Assembly (NCBI RefSeq): GCF_003065405.1 | Contig: NZ_CP026947.1 | Location: 1,364,001 to 1,428,000, forward strand | DNA length: 64,000 nucleotides | Origin: Corynebacterium yudongzhengii | GTDB taxonomy: Bacteria > Actinomycetota > Actinomycetes > Mycobacteriales > Mycobacteriaceae | Direction: 5' to 3' | Shown here: positions 53,259-63,937 of the stretch, piece after piece | Position numbering within the stretch: position 1 is the stretch's first letter | Layout: each line of letters begins with the position of its first letter | Program-made: the position numbers and the translations under genes | Notes under the pieces: generated by a model | What the model saw: only the letters and a program-made list of their open reading frames with translations | Told to the model about the DNA's origin: nothing | Database searches by the model: none

Positions 53259-53285
53259 CCCGCTAGAAATCGAATTCCTAGCGGG
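53259..53285 (-). terminator. Hairpin, possible terminator on the minus strand
   Basis: CCCGCTAG and CTAGCGGG form a perfect eight-base stem with an 11-base loop. On the minus strand TTTCTTG follows. It is not next to a supported gene; it may belong to a lost one. Confidence 0.5.
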
Positions 53286-53442
53286 GATTCCCATCGTTCC
53301 CGTTTTAATCCGTCATCTGGCAGCAGCGCAGACCTGAATCTATTGAGAATCACCCCCAAGAAGGGCAAGTGGCTACGCGGCGTAGAGAGGCGAGATCAGG
53401 CTAAAATGAACACCTCTCCGAAGAGGGAGATTTTCAAGAAGT

Positions 53443-53481
53443 TGGTAGCGGGGGCAGGGTTCGAACCTACGATCTCTGGGT
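53443..53481 (-). other. tRNA 3'-end fragment, attachment-site-like
   Basis: On the minus strand the sequence ends in GCCCCCGCTACCA with T-arm AGGTTCGAACCCT and a preceding ACCCAGAGATCGT, matching the last 39 bases of an actinobacterial initiator-type tRNA-Met. The 5' half of a tRNA is not present: beyond ACCCAG the sequence does not complete the anticodon arm. Such fragments arise when an element integrates into a tRNA gene and are left as att sites. The tRNA type is inferred from similarity. Confidence 0.65.
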
Positions 53482-53960
53482 CTTTATCCAGCATCAATGA
53501 CTCTCAAAATCGCTTTGGCAGTTCATTGACGGACGCTGGCAGCACCGCCGTATTTCTTTTCCTACTGACCGCAATACCGCGCGCCCCCACGCGGGCAAAC
53601 CCGCATGACCTCATGGCCGCACCGCAGCACAGCATGACAGATTCCCAAAAAACTCAATTACGGCAAAGTCAGATGACAATGTCTATTTCGATCTGCCCAC
53701 GGTGGATGATGTCGCAGCGAATTCTCCCCGTTTTAGCCTTCCAGCGTCTAATCCCCCCATCTGCTGTCGGATGCGACGTGTATGAACCAAGTTCTATAAG
53801 CACTCCACTGAGGCGAAGTGACTATCACACCTCTAAAACAGATGTTTAAGTAACTATCGACGCTAACCGCGATTCCGCTCCCGAAATCCGCGGATCGTCG
53901 GTAGTAGCTCAAATCCACGCGAGCAAACGCGTACCAACATCGCACCAAACACACAAAAGA

Positions 53961-53994
53961 CCCCACCGGCACCAAAGAAAAGGTGCCGATGGGG
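53961..53994 (-). terminator. Terminator of ilvBNC
   Basis: Long GC-rich hairpin CCCCACCGGCACC/GGTGCCGATGGGG with an AAAGAAAA loop, followed on the minus strand by TCTTTTGTGTG. It lies 47 bases after the ilvC stop. Confidence 0.85.
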
Positions 53995-54040
53995 CCACAG
54001 ACACAGCTAAAGCGCAGGGAGCGCAGCTAGCGCAAGCAAC

Positions 54041-55090
<1,050 letters not shown>

Positions 55091-55177
55091 TCAATTGTGC
55101 CACAGGTTCACGCCATGGGACGCCATGACATGAGACACTATGGCGCACAAATCCCACTATATGGGATAAGAAAAGTG

Positions 55178-55687
55178 TTAGCGGCTCGGTGCCATCGTCT
55201 TCGGACCGCGGTTGAGCGCGACTAGGCCGGAGCGGACGAGTTCGCGGATGCCGAAGGTTTCGAGGACATCGAGAAGCGCGCGCAACTTATCCGGCGAGCC
55301 GGTCGCCTCGATGATGACGGAGTCCGGGGCGACGTCGACGATGTGGGCGCGGAAGATGTTCGCGGCGTCGACGACCTGCGGCCGGTTCGTGTTGTTCGCG
55401 TTCACCTTCACCATCATCAGCGCACGCGCGACGGTGTGCTCGCGGTCGAGGCGCACGACCTTGATGATCGGGATGAGCTTGTTGAGCTGCTTCGTGATCT
55501 GCTCGATCGAGTCCTCGTCGGCATCGACGACGATGGTCAGCCGCTGCATGCCCGGGTCTTCGGTCTTCGCGGTGACGAAAGACACCAGGCTGTAGCCGCG
55601 GCGGGTGAACATCGCGGATACCCGCGAGATGATGCCGTCGACGTCCTGGACCTGGACGGAAAGGATGTGGCGGGTCTTCTCACTCAT
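55178..55687 (-). CDS. ilvN: Acetolactate synthase small (regulatory) subunit
   Basis: IlvN binds valine and activates IlvB. 169 residues with an N-terminal ACT domain (HILSVQVQDVDGIISRVSAMF, then RRGYSLVSFV) and the C-terminal ALS_ss domain (NIFRAHIVDVAPDSVIIEATG). Its ATG directly follows the ilvB stop TAA. The usual actinobacterial length. Confidence 0.97.
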   Translation of the reverse strand: MSEKTRHILSVQVQDVDGIISRVSAMFTRRGYSLVSFVTAKTEDPGMQRLTIVVDADEDSIEQITKQLNKLIPIIKVVRLDREHTVARALMMVKVNANNTNRPQVVDAANIFRAHIVDVAPDSVIIEATGSPDKLRALLDVLETFGIRELVRSGLVALNRGPKTMAPSR

Positions 55688-57559
55688 TTACTTACCCTCC
55701 GGTGCGTGGTCTTCGTGGGCCTCGTCGACGGTCTCGTGGATGTCGGCGGGGGTCTCCGCGGCGGATTCTTCTTCGTCGAAGTCCGGGCGCAGACCGTGTG
55801 CGTACTGGATATCGGAGTTGGAGTTACCGGCGGCGACCATCGGCCAGACCTGCGCGTCCTCGCCGACGATGAAGTCGATGATCACCGGCCGGTCGTTGAT
55901 CTCGCGGGCCTTCTCGATCGCCGGGACGACCTCGTCCTCGCTGGTGACCCGGATGCCGACGGCACCGAGTCCCTCCGCCAGCGCCACGAAGTCGGGGACG
56001 TATTCGTTCTGCTCACGCAGCCGGGTGTGCGAGTAGTGGCCTTCGTAGAACAGCGTCTGCCACTGCCGGACCATGCCGAGGTTGCCGTTGTTGATGAGGG
56101 CGACCTTCACCGGCAGGCCCTCGACGGCCATGGTGGTGATCTCCTGGTTGGTCATCTGGAAGCAGCCGTCGCCGTCGATGGCCCACACCTCTTTGTCCGG
56201 GGCGCCGGCCTTCGCGCCGAGCGCCGCCGGGACGGAGTAGCCCATCGTGCCGAGGCCACCGGAGTTCAGCCAGGTCCGCGGCTTTTCGAAGTTCAGGAAC
56301 TGTGCCGCCCACATCTGGTGCTGGCCGACGCCGGCGACGTAGACCGCATCCGGCCCGACCGTCTCCGCCACCTTCTCGATGACATATTGCGGCGACAGCG
56401 AGCCGTCGGCCTGCGGGTCGTAGCCGCGCGGGAAGCGCTCCTTAAGCCCTGCCAGGTAAGAGCGCCAGGTGCTGAAGTCCGGGCGGTTTTCAGTTGTCGA
56501 CGACCGGAAGTTCGCATCCAGCGCGTGCAGGACCTTCTTCGCGTCGCCGACGATCGGGACGTCGGCCGCGCGGATCTTGCCGATCTCCGCCGGATCGATA
56601 TCGGCGTGGATGACCTTGGCGTGGGGCGCGAAGGAGTCGGTGTCGCCGGTGACGCGGTCGTCGAAACGCGCGCCAATCGTGATGAGCAGATCCGAGCGCT
56701 GCATGGCGCCGACGGCAGGGACGGTGCCGTGCATGCCGGGCATACCCATGTGCAGCTCGTGGGAGTCCGGGAAGCTGCCGAGCGCCATCAAGGTGGTCAC
56801 GACCGGGATGCCGGAGTACTCCGCAAACGAGAGCAACTCGTCGGAGGCGTTGGCCTTGATGACGCCGCCGCCGATGTAGAGCACCGGCCGCTCCGACTGC
56901 TGGATGAGCTTGACCGCCTGCGCGATCTGACGCGAGTGTGGGCTGGTGACCGGCTTGTAGCCCGGCATGTCGACCTTGGGCGGCCAGACGAAATCGAATT
57001 CGGCGTTCTGGACGTCCTTCGGGATATCGACGAGCACCGGGCCCGGACGACCCGTGCCCGCCAGGTGGAAGGCCGCGGCGATGGCCTCCGGGATGTCCTC
57101 CGGGCGGGTGACCATGAAGTTGTGCTTGGTCACCGGCATCGTCACGCCGCGGATATCCGCCTCCTGGAAGGCATCGGTGCCCAGAAGCGACGAGCCCACC
57201 TGGCCCGTGATGGCGACGATGGGGACGCTGTCGAGGGCGGCGTCGGCAAGCGCCGTGACCAGGTTCGTCGCCCCCGGCCCGGAGGTGGCGATGCACACGC
57301 CGACCTTGCCGGAGGTCATGGCGTAGCCCTCCGACGCGTGCCCGGCACCCTGCTCGTGGCGCGTGAGGACGTGGCGTAGCTTCTGCGAGGCAAACAGGGC
57401 ATCGTACAGCGGAAGTACGGCTCCACCCGGAATACCGAACACGGTGCCCGCATCTAGGTTCTCCAGCGACCTCACGATGGCCTGGGCACCGGACATTCTC
57501 TCACTGCTCGTGCCGGCGCCTGAGGGCGCCGCCGGAGTGGGCTTGTCGGAAGCTGCCAC
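55688..57559 (-). CDS. ilvB: Acetolactate synthase large (catalytic) subunit
   Basis: IlvB condenses pyruvate to acetolactate (or with 2-oxobutyrate) using thiamine diphosphate, FAD and Mg2+. 623 residues: [29 protein letters not shown] with the catalytic Glu, [14 protein letters not shown], and the ThDP motif [16 protein letters not shown]. An Ala/Pro-rich N-terminal extension of about 20 residues precedes the conserved SGAQAIV. Upstream lie the leader peptide and attenuator hairpin. Confidence 0.97.
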   Translation of the reverse strand: MAASDKPTPAAPSGAGTSSERMSGAQAIVRSLENLDAGTVFGIPGGAVLPLYDALFASQKLRHVLTRHEQGAGHASEGYAMTSGKVGVCIATSGPGATNLVTALADAALDSVPIVAITGQVGSSLLGTDAFQEADIRGVTMPVTKHNFMVTRPEDIPEAIAAAFHLAGTGRPGPVLVDIPKDVQNAEFDFVWPPKVDMPGYKPVTSPHSRQIAQAVKLIQQSERPVLYIGGGVIKANASDELLSFAEYSGIPVVTTLMALGSFPDSHELHMGMPGMHGTVPAVGAMQRSDLLITIGARFDDRVTGDTDSFAPHAKVIHADIDPAEIGKIRAADVPIVGDAKKVLHALDANFRSSTTENRPDFSTWRSYLAGLKERFPRGYDPQADGSLSPQYVIEKVAETVGPDAVYVAGVGQHQMWAAQFLNFEKPRTWLNSGGLGTMGYSVPAALGAKAGAPDKEVWAIDGDGCFQMTNQEITTMAVEGLPVKVALINNGNLGMVRQWQTLFYEGHYSHTRLREQNEYVPDFVALAEGLGAVGIRVTSEDEVVPAIEKAREINDRPVIIDFIVGEDAQVWPMVAAGNSNSDIQYAHGLRPDFDEEESAAETPADIHETVDEAHEDHAPEGK

Positions 57560-57629
57560 TGTTTTAAGCTCCTTATCTCAACCAGAACTGGCGGTATGAC
57601 GGAAAGTTAGAAGGTGACCCTATGACAAT

Positions 57630-57668
57630 GCCCTCGGCCAGCACGGGTTGGAAGGTGCTGTCGAGGGC
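57630..57668 (-). promoter_or_regulatory. Attenuator hairpin of ilvBNC leader
   Basis: On the minus strand GCCCTCG-AC-AGCAC and GTGCT-GGC-CGAGGGC pair (12 base pairs with an internal bulge). It lies between the leader peptide stop (57703) and the ilvB ATG. The following sequence ATTGTCATAGGGTC has only a weak U content. Together with the leader peptide it matches the transcription-attenuation layout known for C. glutamicum ilvBNC. Confidence 0.65.
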
Positions 57669-57702
57669 GCGAGCCGGAGACGACGAAAACGGTAGCCGTC
57701 GA

Positions 57703-57753
57703 TCACGGGCTGCGCCGTGCGCGTACTACCGAAATAAGTCGCATCTTGGTCAT
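57703..57753 (-). CDS. ilvBNC leader peptide
   Basis: A 16-codon frame reads MTKMRLISVVRARRSP then TGA. It contains Leu, Ile and two adjacent Val codons, the products of the pathway, and ends with Arg-rich codons. It closely resembles the leader peptide of C. glutamicum ilvBN in length and pattern (MT..RL..V..ARR.P). A -10 element TATGCT (57761-57766, minus) with an upstream TG lies seven bases before the ATG, so the transcript should begin at or near the ATG and be leaderless. Ribosome stalling on Leu/Ile/Val codons would let transcription continue into ilvB. Confidence 0.8.
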   Translation of the reverse strand: MTKMRLISVVRARRSP

Positions 57754-57760
57754 GTAACCC

Positions 57761-57770
57761 AGCATACACA
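57761..57770 (-). promoter_or_regulatory. Extended -10 promoter element of ilvBNC
   Basis: TGTGTATGCT on the minus strand is an extended -10 box. It is about seven bases upstream of the leader-peptide ATG. A -35-like TTTACA lies about 15 bases further up, a short spacing. The divergent mscCG gene starts 78 bases away, so this gap also holds its promoter. Confidence 0.5.
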
Positions 57771-57847
57771 GCAGTCCCCGATGTAAAACAGCTTTACCCC
57801 CGCTGATCCCCAACTAATTTTCAGATGGGTGTTTTAGAGTCGCGCTC

Positions 57848-59506
57848 ATGCCCATCATGTACTTTCTCGACCAGCTCTGGGCGTGGGTCGCGAACACCGG
57901 CATCAACCTGGCCATCATCGTGGTGTTGGCCCTGTTGGTGCCGCGTATCGGCCGCTTCGCTGAGCGCGTCGTCGAACGCGAGATCGCCTCGCGGCAAAAC
58001 GACGACGAATCGAAGGCCTCCCTGGCGATCGCCGGCGTTGGCATCTACGTCGCGCAGGTCGTTGTCTACTTCCTTCTGGCGCTGGCGTTTCTCTCTGAGC
58101 TCGGGTTCTCGCTCGCCGGCGCGGCGATTCCCGCCACCGTGGTCTCCGCCGCCGTCGGTTTTGGCGCGCAGTCGATCATCGCCGACTTCCTCGCCGGGTT
58201 CTTCATCCTCTCGGAGAAGCAATATGGTGTCGGTGACTGGGTGCGCTTCCAGGGCAACGGCATCGACGTCGAAGGCAGCGTCATCTCTATTACGATGCGC
58301 ACCACCACGATCCGCACCCTCGCCCAGGAGACGGTCACCATCCCGAACTCCACGGCGCGCGTGTGCATCAATACCTCGAACTACTGGTCGCGCGCGGTCA
58401 TCGTCATGCCGATCCCGCTTTTAGGTTCCGAATCCGCCGCGAACGCCGTCAAACGTGCCGAAAGCGCCACCCGCAGCGCCTTGGAGCGTTCCGAGATCAC
58501 CGACCACCTCATCGGCGAGCTGGATGTGCAGCCGGCGACCGCGGTGACGCCGCCGTCGACAGTTGGTATGCCATGGACCATGGACGTCCGCCTCATGATC
58601 CAGGTCCACGCCGGCGAGCAGTGGGCCGTCGAGCGCGCCGTGCGCCTGGCCATCCTGGAGGAGTTCTGGGATGAATACGGCTCGGCGACCACGGCGTCCG
58701 GGTTGCTTCGCGACGAGCTCGCCGAAGAGCTTCCCCCGCAACCGGTGCGGCCGGCCTCATCGAAGCACAAGGCTAAAGAGTCTGCTGCCTCCGCTGCCGA
58801 TACCCCGACCGAGGTCCACGACCCCGTCACCGCCGACGCGGGCTCGCGCGACGAGGGCGATAACCCGGTGCCGACGCATCTGTCGCAGCCCGATGGCTCG
58901 GATCCGGCGGCGGAGCGGCTCGGCGACGATACCGAAGATGACGATCCCGAAGATACGGAAGAGGCCGAGGAGCGCCCGAACCGCCGCCAGCGGATCATGA
59001 CGCTCGTGCGCGAGACCCGCGGCTCGACCTTCTGGATGCTCGGCGTGTTGGGGTTGTTGCTCGTCGCCAAGCTTCTGTTCTTCTCCACCGAAGGTGCCGA
59101 CGGTGAGCGCATCGCCGGCATCCTCGCCCCGCCGGTGCGCGACTCCGCCGAGCAGACCACCGAGGAAACCCCCACGGGTGAGGCGGTCGAGACCGAGGAG
59201 CCGGTGAACACCCCGTCGCAGGCGCCGCAGGACAGCGACACGAACCAGGCACCGGGTTCCGCCACGAACCAGGCGCCGGAGGATAGCTCGCAGGGTGGGA
59301 CCGAGCAGAATAGCCAGTCCGGCTCGCAGGCCGATAGCTCCACGGGCGGGCAAAGCGGCGGGCAGTCCGGGCAGTCCGGGCAATCCGGTAACCAGGGCTC
59401 CGGCAACCAGTCCGGGCAGTCGCCGAATACGGTCGAGCCGCAATCCGCGGAGCAGGAGACCCAGCCGGCCACCCCTGAAGAGAGCGAACCGACCGCGGTC
59501 AACTAG
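57848..59506 (+). CDS. mscCG: MscCG-type mechanosensitive channel (MscS family)
   Basis: 552 residues. N-terminal helices, then the MscS pore and beta domain: [48 protein letters not shown] in pieces, and [20 protein letters not shown]. It matches corynebacterial MscCG (NCgl1221), the channel that gives most glutamate efflux. The C-terminal extension carries an acidic linker, a fourth transmembrane segment (about 395-412, [18 protein letters not shown]) and a Ser/Gln/Gly-rich external tail with repeated GQSG. Divergent from ilvB, as in C. glutamicum. Confidence 0.92.
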   Translation: MPIMYFLDQLWAWVANTGINLAIIVVLALLVPRIGRFAERVVEREIASRQNDDESKASLAIAGVGIYVAQVVVYFLLALAFLSELGFSLAGAAIPATVVSAAVGFGAQSIIADFLAGFFILSEKQYGVGDWVRFQGNGIDVEGSVISITMRTTTIRTLAQETVTIPNSTARVCINTSNYWSRAVIVMPIPLLGSESAANAVKRAESATRSALERSEITDHLIGELDVQPATAVTPPSTVGMPWTMDVRLMIQVHAGEQWAVERAVRLAILEEFWDEYGSATTASGLLRDELAEELPPQPVRPASSKHKAKESAASAADTPTEVHDPVTADAGSRDEGDNPVPTHLSQPDGSDPAAERLGDDTEDDDPEDTEEAEERPNRRQRIMTLVRETRGSTFWMLGVLGLLLVAKLLFFSTEGADGERIAGILAPPVRDSAEQTTEETPTGEAVETEEPVNTPSQAPQDSDTNQAPGSATNQAPEDSSQGGTEQNSQSGSQADSSTGGQSGGQSGQSGQSGNQGSGNQSGQSPNTVEPQSAEQETQPATPEESEPTAVN

Positions 59507-59517
59507 GATTTTCGTGC

Positions 59518-60027
59518 ATGAGCCCCGCTGAACCCTTGCACTTTCGCCCGGACCGCGGCAATGTTCTCGCCGGCATCTTCATCGCCGCGATTTTCTTCAT
59601 CATCGTCGGCTGGGCACCGCAGTATCTGTTCTGGATCCTGCTGTTCCCGCTGGTCTTCATCTTCTGGGTGCTGCGCTCGGCCACGATCGTCGACGACAAT
59701 GGCATCACGATCCGCTACGCCTTTAAGGGCAACAAGCAGTTTGCCTGGGAGGAGATCAACGGCGTCGGCTTCAAGGGCTCACGCAGCTTAGTGCAGACCA
59801 CCGCAGGTGAGGAGCACCCCTTGCCCGGCGTAACCTTCAACTCACTGCCGAAGCTCGCCGAGGCCTCCCGCGGGCGGATCCCGGATGCGATCACCGCCGC
59901 CCAGGAGGACGCGGACGGCAAGATGGAGGTCGTCGACCGCGATGGCCACCGCGTGCTGATGACCCAAGAGGAGTACCAGGCGCACCTGCAGCAGCAGAAA
60001 CGCGACAATCCGGGCACCTCTCACTAG
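59518..60027 (+). CDS. PH-domain membrane protein
   Basis: 169 residues with two adjacent transmembrane helices (about 17-50: LAGIFIAAIFFIIVGWA, FWILLFPLVFIFWVL) followed by a bacterial PH-like domain (TIVDDNGITIRYAFKGNKQF, WEEINGVGF). A charged C-terminal part has YQAHLQQQKRD. The same gene occurs between mscCG and ilvD in other corynebacteria. It starts 12 bases after the mscCG stop, so they may be co-transcribed. Function unknown. Confidence 0.85.
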   Translation: MSPAEPLHFRPDRGNVLAGIFIAAIFFIIVGWAPQYLFWILLFPLVFIFWVLRSATIVDDNGITIRYAFKGNKQFAWEEINGVGFKGSRSLVQTTAGEEHPLPGVTFNSLPKLAEASRGRIPDAITAAQEDADGKMEVVDRDGHRVLMTQEEYQAHLQQQKRDNPGTSH

Positions 60028-60091
60028 GATGTCACGTCATACACCTTTGTGACCACGCAGTTCCGGTCACCCGATATGAGGAGACGATTCG

Positions 60092-61942
60092 ATGTATCCC
60101 CTTCGTTCCAAAGTCACAACCGTCGGCCGCCAAGCTGCCGGCGCCCGCGCCCTGTGGCGCGCGACTGGTAGCACTGAGAACGATTTTGGCAAGCCGATCG
60201 TCGCCATCGTGAACTCCTACACGCAGTTCGTGCCGGGGCATGTGCACCTCAAGAACGTCGGCGACATCGTCGCGGATGCGGTCCGTGCCGCCGGCGGCGT
60301 GCCGAAGGAGTTCAACACCATCGCCGTCGACGACGGCATCGCCATGGGCCACAGCGGCATGCTCTATTCCCTGCCGAGCCGAGAGATCATCTCCGACTCG
60401 GTGGAGTACATGGTCAACGCCCACACCGCCGACGCCATGGTGTGCATCTCCAACTGTGACAAGATCACCCCGGGCATGCTCAACGCCGCGATGCGGCTGA
60501 ACATCCCGTCTGTGTTCGTCTCCGGCGGGCCGATGGAGGCGGGCAAGGCCGTCGTCATCGACGGTGTCGCCTCGTCTGCCGACGCCCCCACCGACCTCAT
60601 CACCGCCATCGCGCACTCGGCCAACGATGCGGTGAGCGACGACAAGCTCACGGAGATCGAGAACTCCGCCTGCCCGACCTGCGGCTCGTGCTCCGGCATG
60701 TTCACCGCGAACTCGATGAACTGCCTCACCGAGGCCCTCGGGCTCTCTTTGCCGGGCAACGGCACGACGCTGGCCACGCATAGCGCCCGTCGGCAGCTGT
60801 TCGAGGACGCCGGCGAGATGATCGTCGATATGTGCCGCCGCTACTACGGCGAGGAAGACGACTCCGTGCTGCCGCGCTCGGTGGCCACCAAGGCCGCGTT
60901 CCGCAACGCCATGGCGCTGGATATGGCCATGGGCGGCTCCACCAACACGGTGCTGCACATCCTCGCCGCCGCCCGGGAGGGCGAGGTCGACTTCGACTTG
61001 AGCGATATCGACGAGATCTCCTACCGCATCCCGTGCATCTCGAAGGTCGCACCGAACGGCACGTACCACATCGAGGACGTCCACCGCGCCGGCGGCATCC
61101 CCGCCATCTTGGGCGAGCTGCACCGCGCCGGGCTTCTCGACGACAGCGTCCACTCCGTCTCCTACCCCGACCTGGACAGCTGGCTCGCGGACTGGGATAT
61201 CCGCGGCGACAGCGCCACCGACGAGGCACGCGAGCTCTTCCACGCCGCGCCCGGCGGCAAGCGCACCACCGAGCCTTTCGCGCAGAGCGCCCGCTGGGAG
61301 TCGCTGGATACCGACCGGGAAAACGGCTGCATCCACTCCGTGGAGCACGCGTTTTCCTCCGACGGCGGCCTGGTGATCCTGCGCGGAAACCTGGCGCCGG
61401 ACGGGGCCGTCGTCAAGGCGGCCGGTGTGGAGAAGGAGCTGTGGACGTTCAGCGGCCCGGCCCGCGTCGTGGAATCGCAGGAGCAGGCCGTGTCCATGAT
61501 CCTGCGCCGCGAGGTCCAGCCGGGTGATGTGGTGGTCATCCGCTACGAGGGCCCCTCGGGCGGACCGGGCATGCAGGAGATGCTGCACCCGACCTCGTTC
61601 CTCAAGGGCGCCGGTCTCGGCAAGGTCTGCGCCTTGATTACCGACGGGCGCTTCTCCGGCGGCACCTCGGGACTGTCGATCGGCCACATCTCCCCCGAGG
61701 CCGCCCACGGCGGTCTCATCGCCCTGATCGAGGACGGCGATACGATCTCCATCGACGTCCACGAGCGCAAGCTCACCTTGGATGTCGACGACGACGAGCT
61801 CGAGCGCCGCCGCCTCGCCCAGGAGGAGCGCGAGGCGCCCTTCACCCCGAAGGATCGCGATCGCACCGTGACCAAGGCGCTGCGCGCCTACGCGAAGATG
61901 GCCACGAGCGCCGACAAGGGCGCCGTGCGCCAAGTCGACTAA
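60092..61942 (+). CDS. ilvD: Dihydroxy-acid dehydratase
   Basis: IlvD dehydrates dihydroxy acids to the 2-keto acids of valine and isoleucine. 616 residues; iron-sulfur ligands in [12 protein letters not shown] and [20 protein letters not shown], and the active-site serine region [28 protein letters not shown] precedes the ATG. It is on the plus strand away from the minus-strand ilvBNC operon. Confidence 0.97.
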   Translation: MYPLRSKVTTVGRQAAGARALWRATGSTENDFGKPIVAIVNSYTQFVPGHVHLKNVGDIVADAVRAAGGVPKEFNTIAVDDGIAMGHSGMLYSLPSREIISDSVEYMVNAHTADAMVCISNCDKITPGMLNAAMRLNIPSVFVSGGPMEAGKAVVIDGVASSADAPTDLITAIAHSANDAVSDDKLTEIENSACPTCGSCSGMFTANSMNCLTEALGLSLPGNGTTLATHSARRQLFEDAGEMIVDMCRRYYGEEDDSVLPRSVATKAAFRNAMALDMAMGGSTNTVLHILAAAREGEVDFDLSDIDEISYRIPCISKVAPNGTYHIEDVHRAGGIPAILGELHRAGLLDDSVHSVSYPDLDSWLADWDIRGDSATDEARELFHAAPGGKRTTEPFAQSARWESLDTDRENGCIHSVEHAFSSDGGLVILRGNLAPDGAVVKAAGVEKELWTFSGPARVVESQEQAVSMILRREVQPGDVVVIRYEGPSGGPGMQEMLHPTSFLKGAGLGKVCALITDGRFSGGTSGLSIGHISPEAAHGGLIALIEDGDTISIDVHERKLTLDVDDDELERRRLAQEEREAPFTPKDRDRTVTKALRAYAKMATSADKGAVRQVD

Positions 61943-61953
61943 CCTTATCTTTT

Positions 61954-63261
61954 ATGGCTTATTCGACTCGCTCGGTGACCTCGTCGTGGGCGACCACCTC
62001 GGTGGTCACGCTTTTGACCTGGCTGGGTGCGCTCGCCGGCATCGGGGTTACGACCCGCCAGATCGCGGCGACCGACTTCCCCGTCGACATGGCGATCTAC
62101 CGCGAAGGCGTGCGCGCCTTCATGTCGGGCGGCGAGATGTACGACGTACCCATGTACGCCGGCGATCTCGCGCTGCCTTTCATCTACCCACCGTTCGGGG
62201 CGCTCGTCCTCGTACCGCTGACGGCACCGCCGGGACTTACCGACGTCGCCGCCGCCGGCATCATGATCGGCCTTTCTAACCTCTTGGTCCTGGCCTGCCT
62301 GTGGGTGGTGCTCCACGCGATCGCCGGTGAGCTGAAGAAGCCCATCATCCGCATGGTCGCCATGGTGGTATGGCCGGCGATGCTCTTGATCGAGCCGGTG
62401 GATCTCAACAACGGTTTCGCGCAGATCAACATCGTGCTCATGGCGCTCGTGGTCTTCGACCTCGTGCCGCGCAAGCCATCGTGGTTGCCGCAGGGCACGT
62501 TGATCGGCATCGCGGCGGCGATCAAACTCACGCCTTTAGTCTTCGGGCTGTACTGGCTGGTGCGCCGGGACTGGCGCTCGATCCTCACCGCGGCGATCTC
62601 CGCGATCGTGTGCACGCTCCTAGCAGCGATCTGGCGTTTCGACGCCACCGTTCAGTTCTACTTCTCCACCCTCGCCGGCATGGGGACGACCAGCGAGTTT
62701 GGCGTGGACACCACCTATCAGTCCAACTCCTCCCTCAAGGGCATGCTCATGCGCTTCGCCCCCGACGGCGAGTGGCTGGATGCCAACGGCACGCTCATCA
62801 ACGTGTTGTGGCTTATGCTCGCACTCGTCACCGTCGTGGCCGGCGGCTGGCTGATGTACCAGCTCATCCAGCGTGGGCTCCACGTCGACGCGGTGCTCGT
62901 CAACGCCGTGGTGATGCTTCTGATCTCCCCCGTCTCCTGGTCGCACCACTGGGTGTGGCTGGCGCTGATCATCCCGGTCTTCGCCTGGCGATCCACCACC
63001 ATCTTCGGCTACCGAGGTTTCCTCGGCGGCCTGCTCGTGGTCTGGTCGTTGTTGATCTTCACCGTGCCGCCGAAGTGGTGGTTCGGAGACGCCATCGATC
63101 TTTGGGCCCTCGACTTCTTCCAACGCGTGCTGGTCTCTGACTTCGTCTGGCTCGGCGGGCTGCTGCTCGTCGCGGTGGCGCTGGGCATCCGGCGGGTCGA
63201 TCGCCCCGGCAAGGGCGATGAGCGCGAACTACTCGCTGACGGCCGCGTCGCCTCTCGGTAG
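61954..63261 (+). CDS. GT87-family polyprenyl-phosphate-dependent glycosyltransferase
   Basis: 435 residues with about ten transmembrane helices. GT87 landmarks: the first loop DFPVDMAIYREG with an acidic residue, ALPFIYPPFGAL, and GIAAAIKLTPLVFGLYWLV. In corynebacteria GT87 enzymes are alpha-mannosyltransferases or arabinosyltransferases of lipomannan and lipoarabinomannan synthesis, using decaprenyl-phosphate sugars outside the membrane. Which linkage this one makes cannot be read. It follows ilvD by 11 bases. A charged C-terminal tail ends the protein. Confidence 0.85.
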   Translation: MAYSTRSVTSSWATTSVVTLLTWLGALAGIGVTTRQIAATDFPVDMAIYREGVRAFMSGGEMYDVPMYAGDLALPFIYPPFGALVLVPLTAPPGLTDVAAAGIMIGLSNLLVLACLWVVLHAIAGELKKPIIRMVAMVVWPAMLLIEPVDLNNGFAQINIVLMALVVFDLVPRKPSWLPQGTLIGIAAAIKLTPLVFGLYWLVRRDWRSILTAAISAIVCTLLAAIWRFDATVQFYFSTLAGMGTTSEFGVDTTYQSNSSLKGMLMRFAPDGEWLDANGTLINVLWLMLALVTVVAGGWLMYQLIQRGLHVDAVLVNAVVMLLISPVSWSHHWVWLALIIPVFAWRSTTIFGYRGFLGGLLVVWSLLIFTVPPKWWFGDAIDLWALDFFQRVLVSDFVWLGGLLLVAVALGIRRVDRPGKGDERELLADGRVASR

Positions 63262-63391
63262 GGGTTTCGGTTTGGGGTCTGAGTCGGTTGCGGCGCTGGG
63301 GGCGGATTCGGTTTGACGGCCTGAGCGTTTCTGCAGGTCAGGACGTGGGGACAGGCCGGGCAGTAAGCAGGCTGTGGCCGAAGCTCATGCA

Positions 63392-63497
63392 GCGCTAACG
63401 CTGGTCAAAAGGAGGGGCACCTAAAGGAGTACTGGTTTCGACCTCGCGAGAGCCCTTTCTATGAGGGTGAATTCGACCAGCGCTAACGCGCTATGGG
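63392..63497. repeat. GGTCGAAA palindromic element, copy 6
   Basis: Starts GCGCTAACGCTGGTCAAAAG and ends TTCGACCAGCGCTAACGCGC then TATGGG. The outer arms (GCGCTAACGCTGGT and its partner) pair over more than ten bases. It contains AAAGGAGTACTGGTTTCGAC and CTTTCTATGAGGGTGAATTC. Confidence 0.8.
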
Positions 63498-63622
63498 CGC
63501 TTGGGCGGCGGCGCGTGCGGGAAGCGTGCGGTGGGCATCTCGCCAGCCCCGTTCGCCTCAGCAGCCTCGCCAGCCCCAGCCGGTCCCGCCGAGGCGGCTC
63601 GAACCGGCAGCCCGTCCGATGC

Positions 63623-63713
63623 AACGCTAACGCTGGTCGAAAGGAGGAACACCTAAAGGAGCGCTAGTTTCGACCTCGCGAGAGCCCTTTCTATGAGGGT
63701 GAATTCGACCAGG
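63623..63713. repeat. GGTCGAAA palindromic element, copy 7
   Basis: Starts AACGCTAACGCTGGTCGAAA and ends GAATTCGACCAGG. The middle, TTTCGACCTCGCGAGAGCCC and TTTCTATGAGGGTGAATTCG, is almost identical to copy 6. The right CGCTAACGC arm is lost. Confidence 0.8.
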
Positions 63714-63832
63714 CGTCTGGTTAAAGGCGTTAAACAACGTTTAGGTTTCTGTTGTGACGGATGGGACTAGTGTGTGGATTGGGGTGGCACTTTTGGGAGC
63801 CTGCGGGCTTTCGGCTGGCCTGCGTGTGTGTT

Positions 63833-63937
63833 GCGCTAGCGCTGGTCGAAAGGAAGCACCCCTAAAGGAGTACTGGTTTCGACCGCGTGGAACTCCTTTC
63901 TATGGGGGTGATTTCGACCAGCGATAACGCGCTATGG
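63833..63937. repeat. GGTCGAAA palindromic element, copy 8
   Basis: Starts GCGCTAGCGCTGGTCGAAAG and ends ATTTCGACCAGCGATAACGC then GCTATGG. The middle has AAAGGAGTACTGGTTTCGAC and CGTGGAACTCCTTTCTATGG. The last recognisable copy before the window edge. Confidence 0.8.

Larger units (their letters stand above)
52659..54040. other. Gene-poor scar between the DUF262 gene and ilvC
   Basis: About 1.4 kb without a convincing gene. Frames on both strands lack ribosome sites and contain translated RNA sequence: the peptide VAGAGFEPTISGS is the translation of a tRNA end. The stretch holds a hairpin (53259-53285), a tRNA 3' fragment (53443-53481) and the ilv terminator (53961-53994). Base composition is lower in GC than around it, as in remnants of transferred DNA. 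Confidence 0.6.

Noticed and set aside
53058..53849. 263-codon plus-strand frame in the scar before ilvC
   Set aside because: It contains the peptide VAGAGFEPTISGS, which is translated tRNA sequence, and spans a hairpin; it is not a real gene.
55343..57379. 678-codon plus-strand open frame opposite ilvN and ilvB
   Set aside because: Antisense shadow of two certain genes; no ribosome site and no recognisable motif.
60032..61933. 633-codon minus-strand frame opposite ilvD
   Set aside because: ilvD has its full set of cluster motifs on the plus strand; the other frame is a shadow.
63392..63937. Possible CRISPR array in the regularly spaced repeats at the window end
   Set aside because: Units are about 100 bases, palindromic and differ from one another, spacing is irregular, and no cas genes are present.
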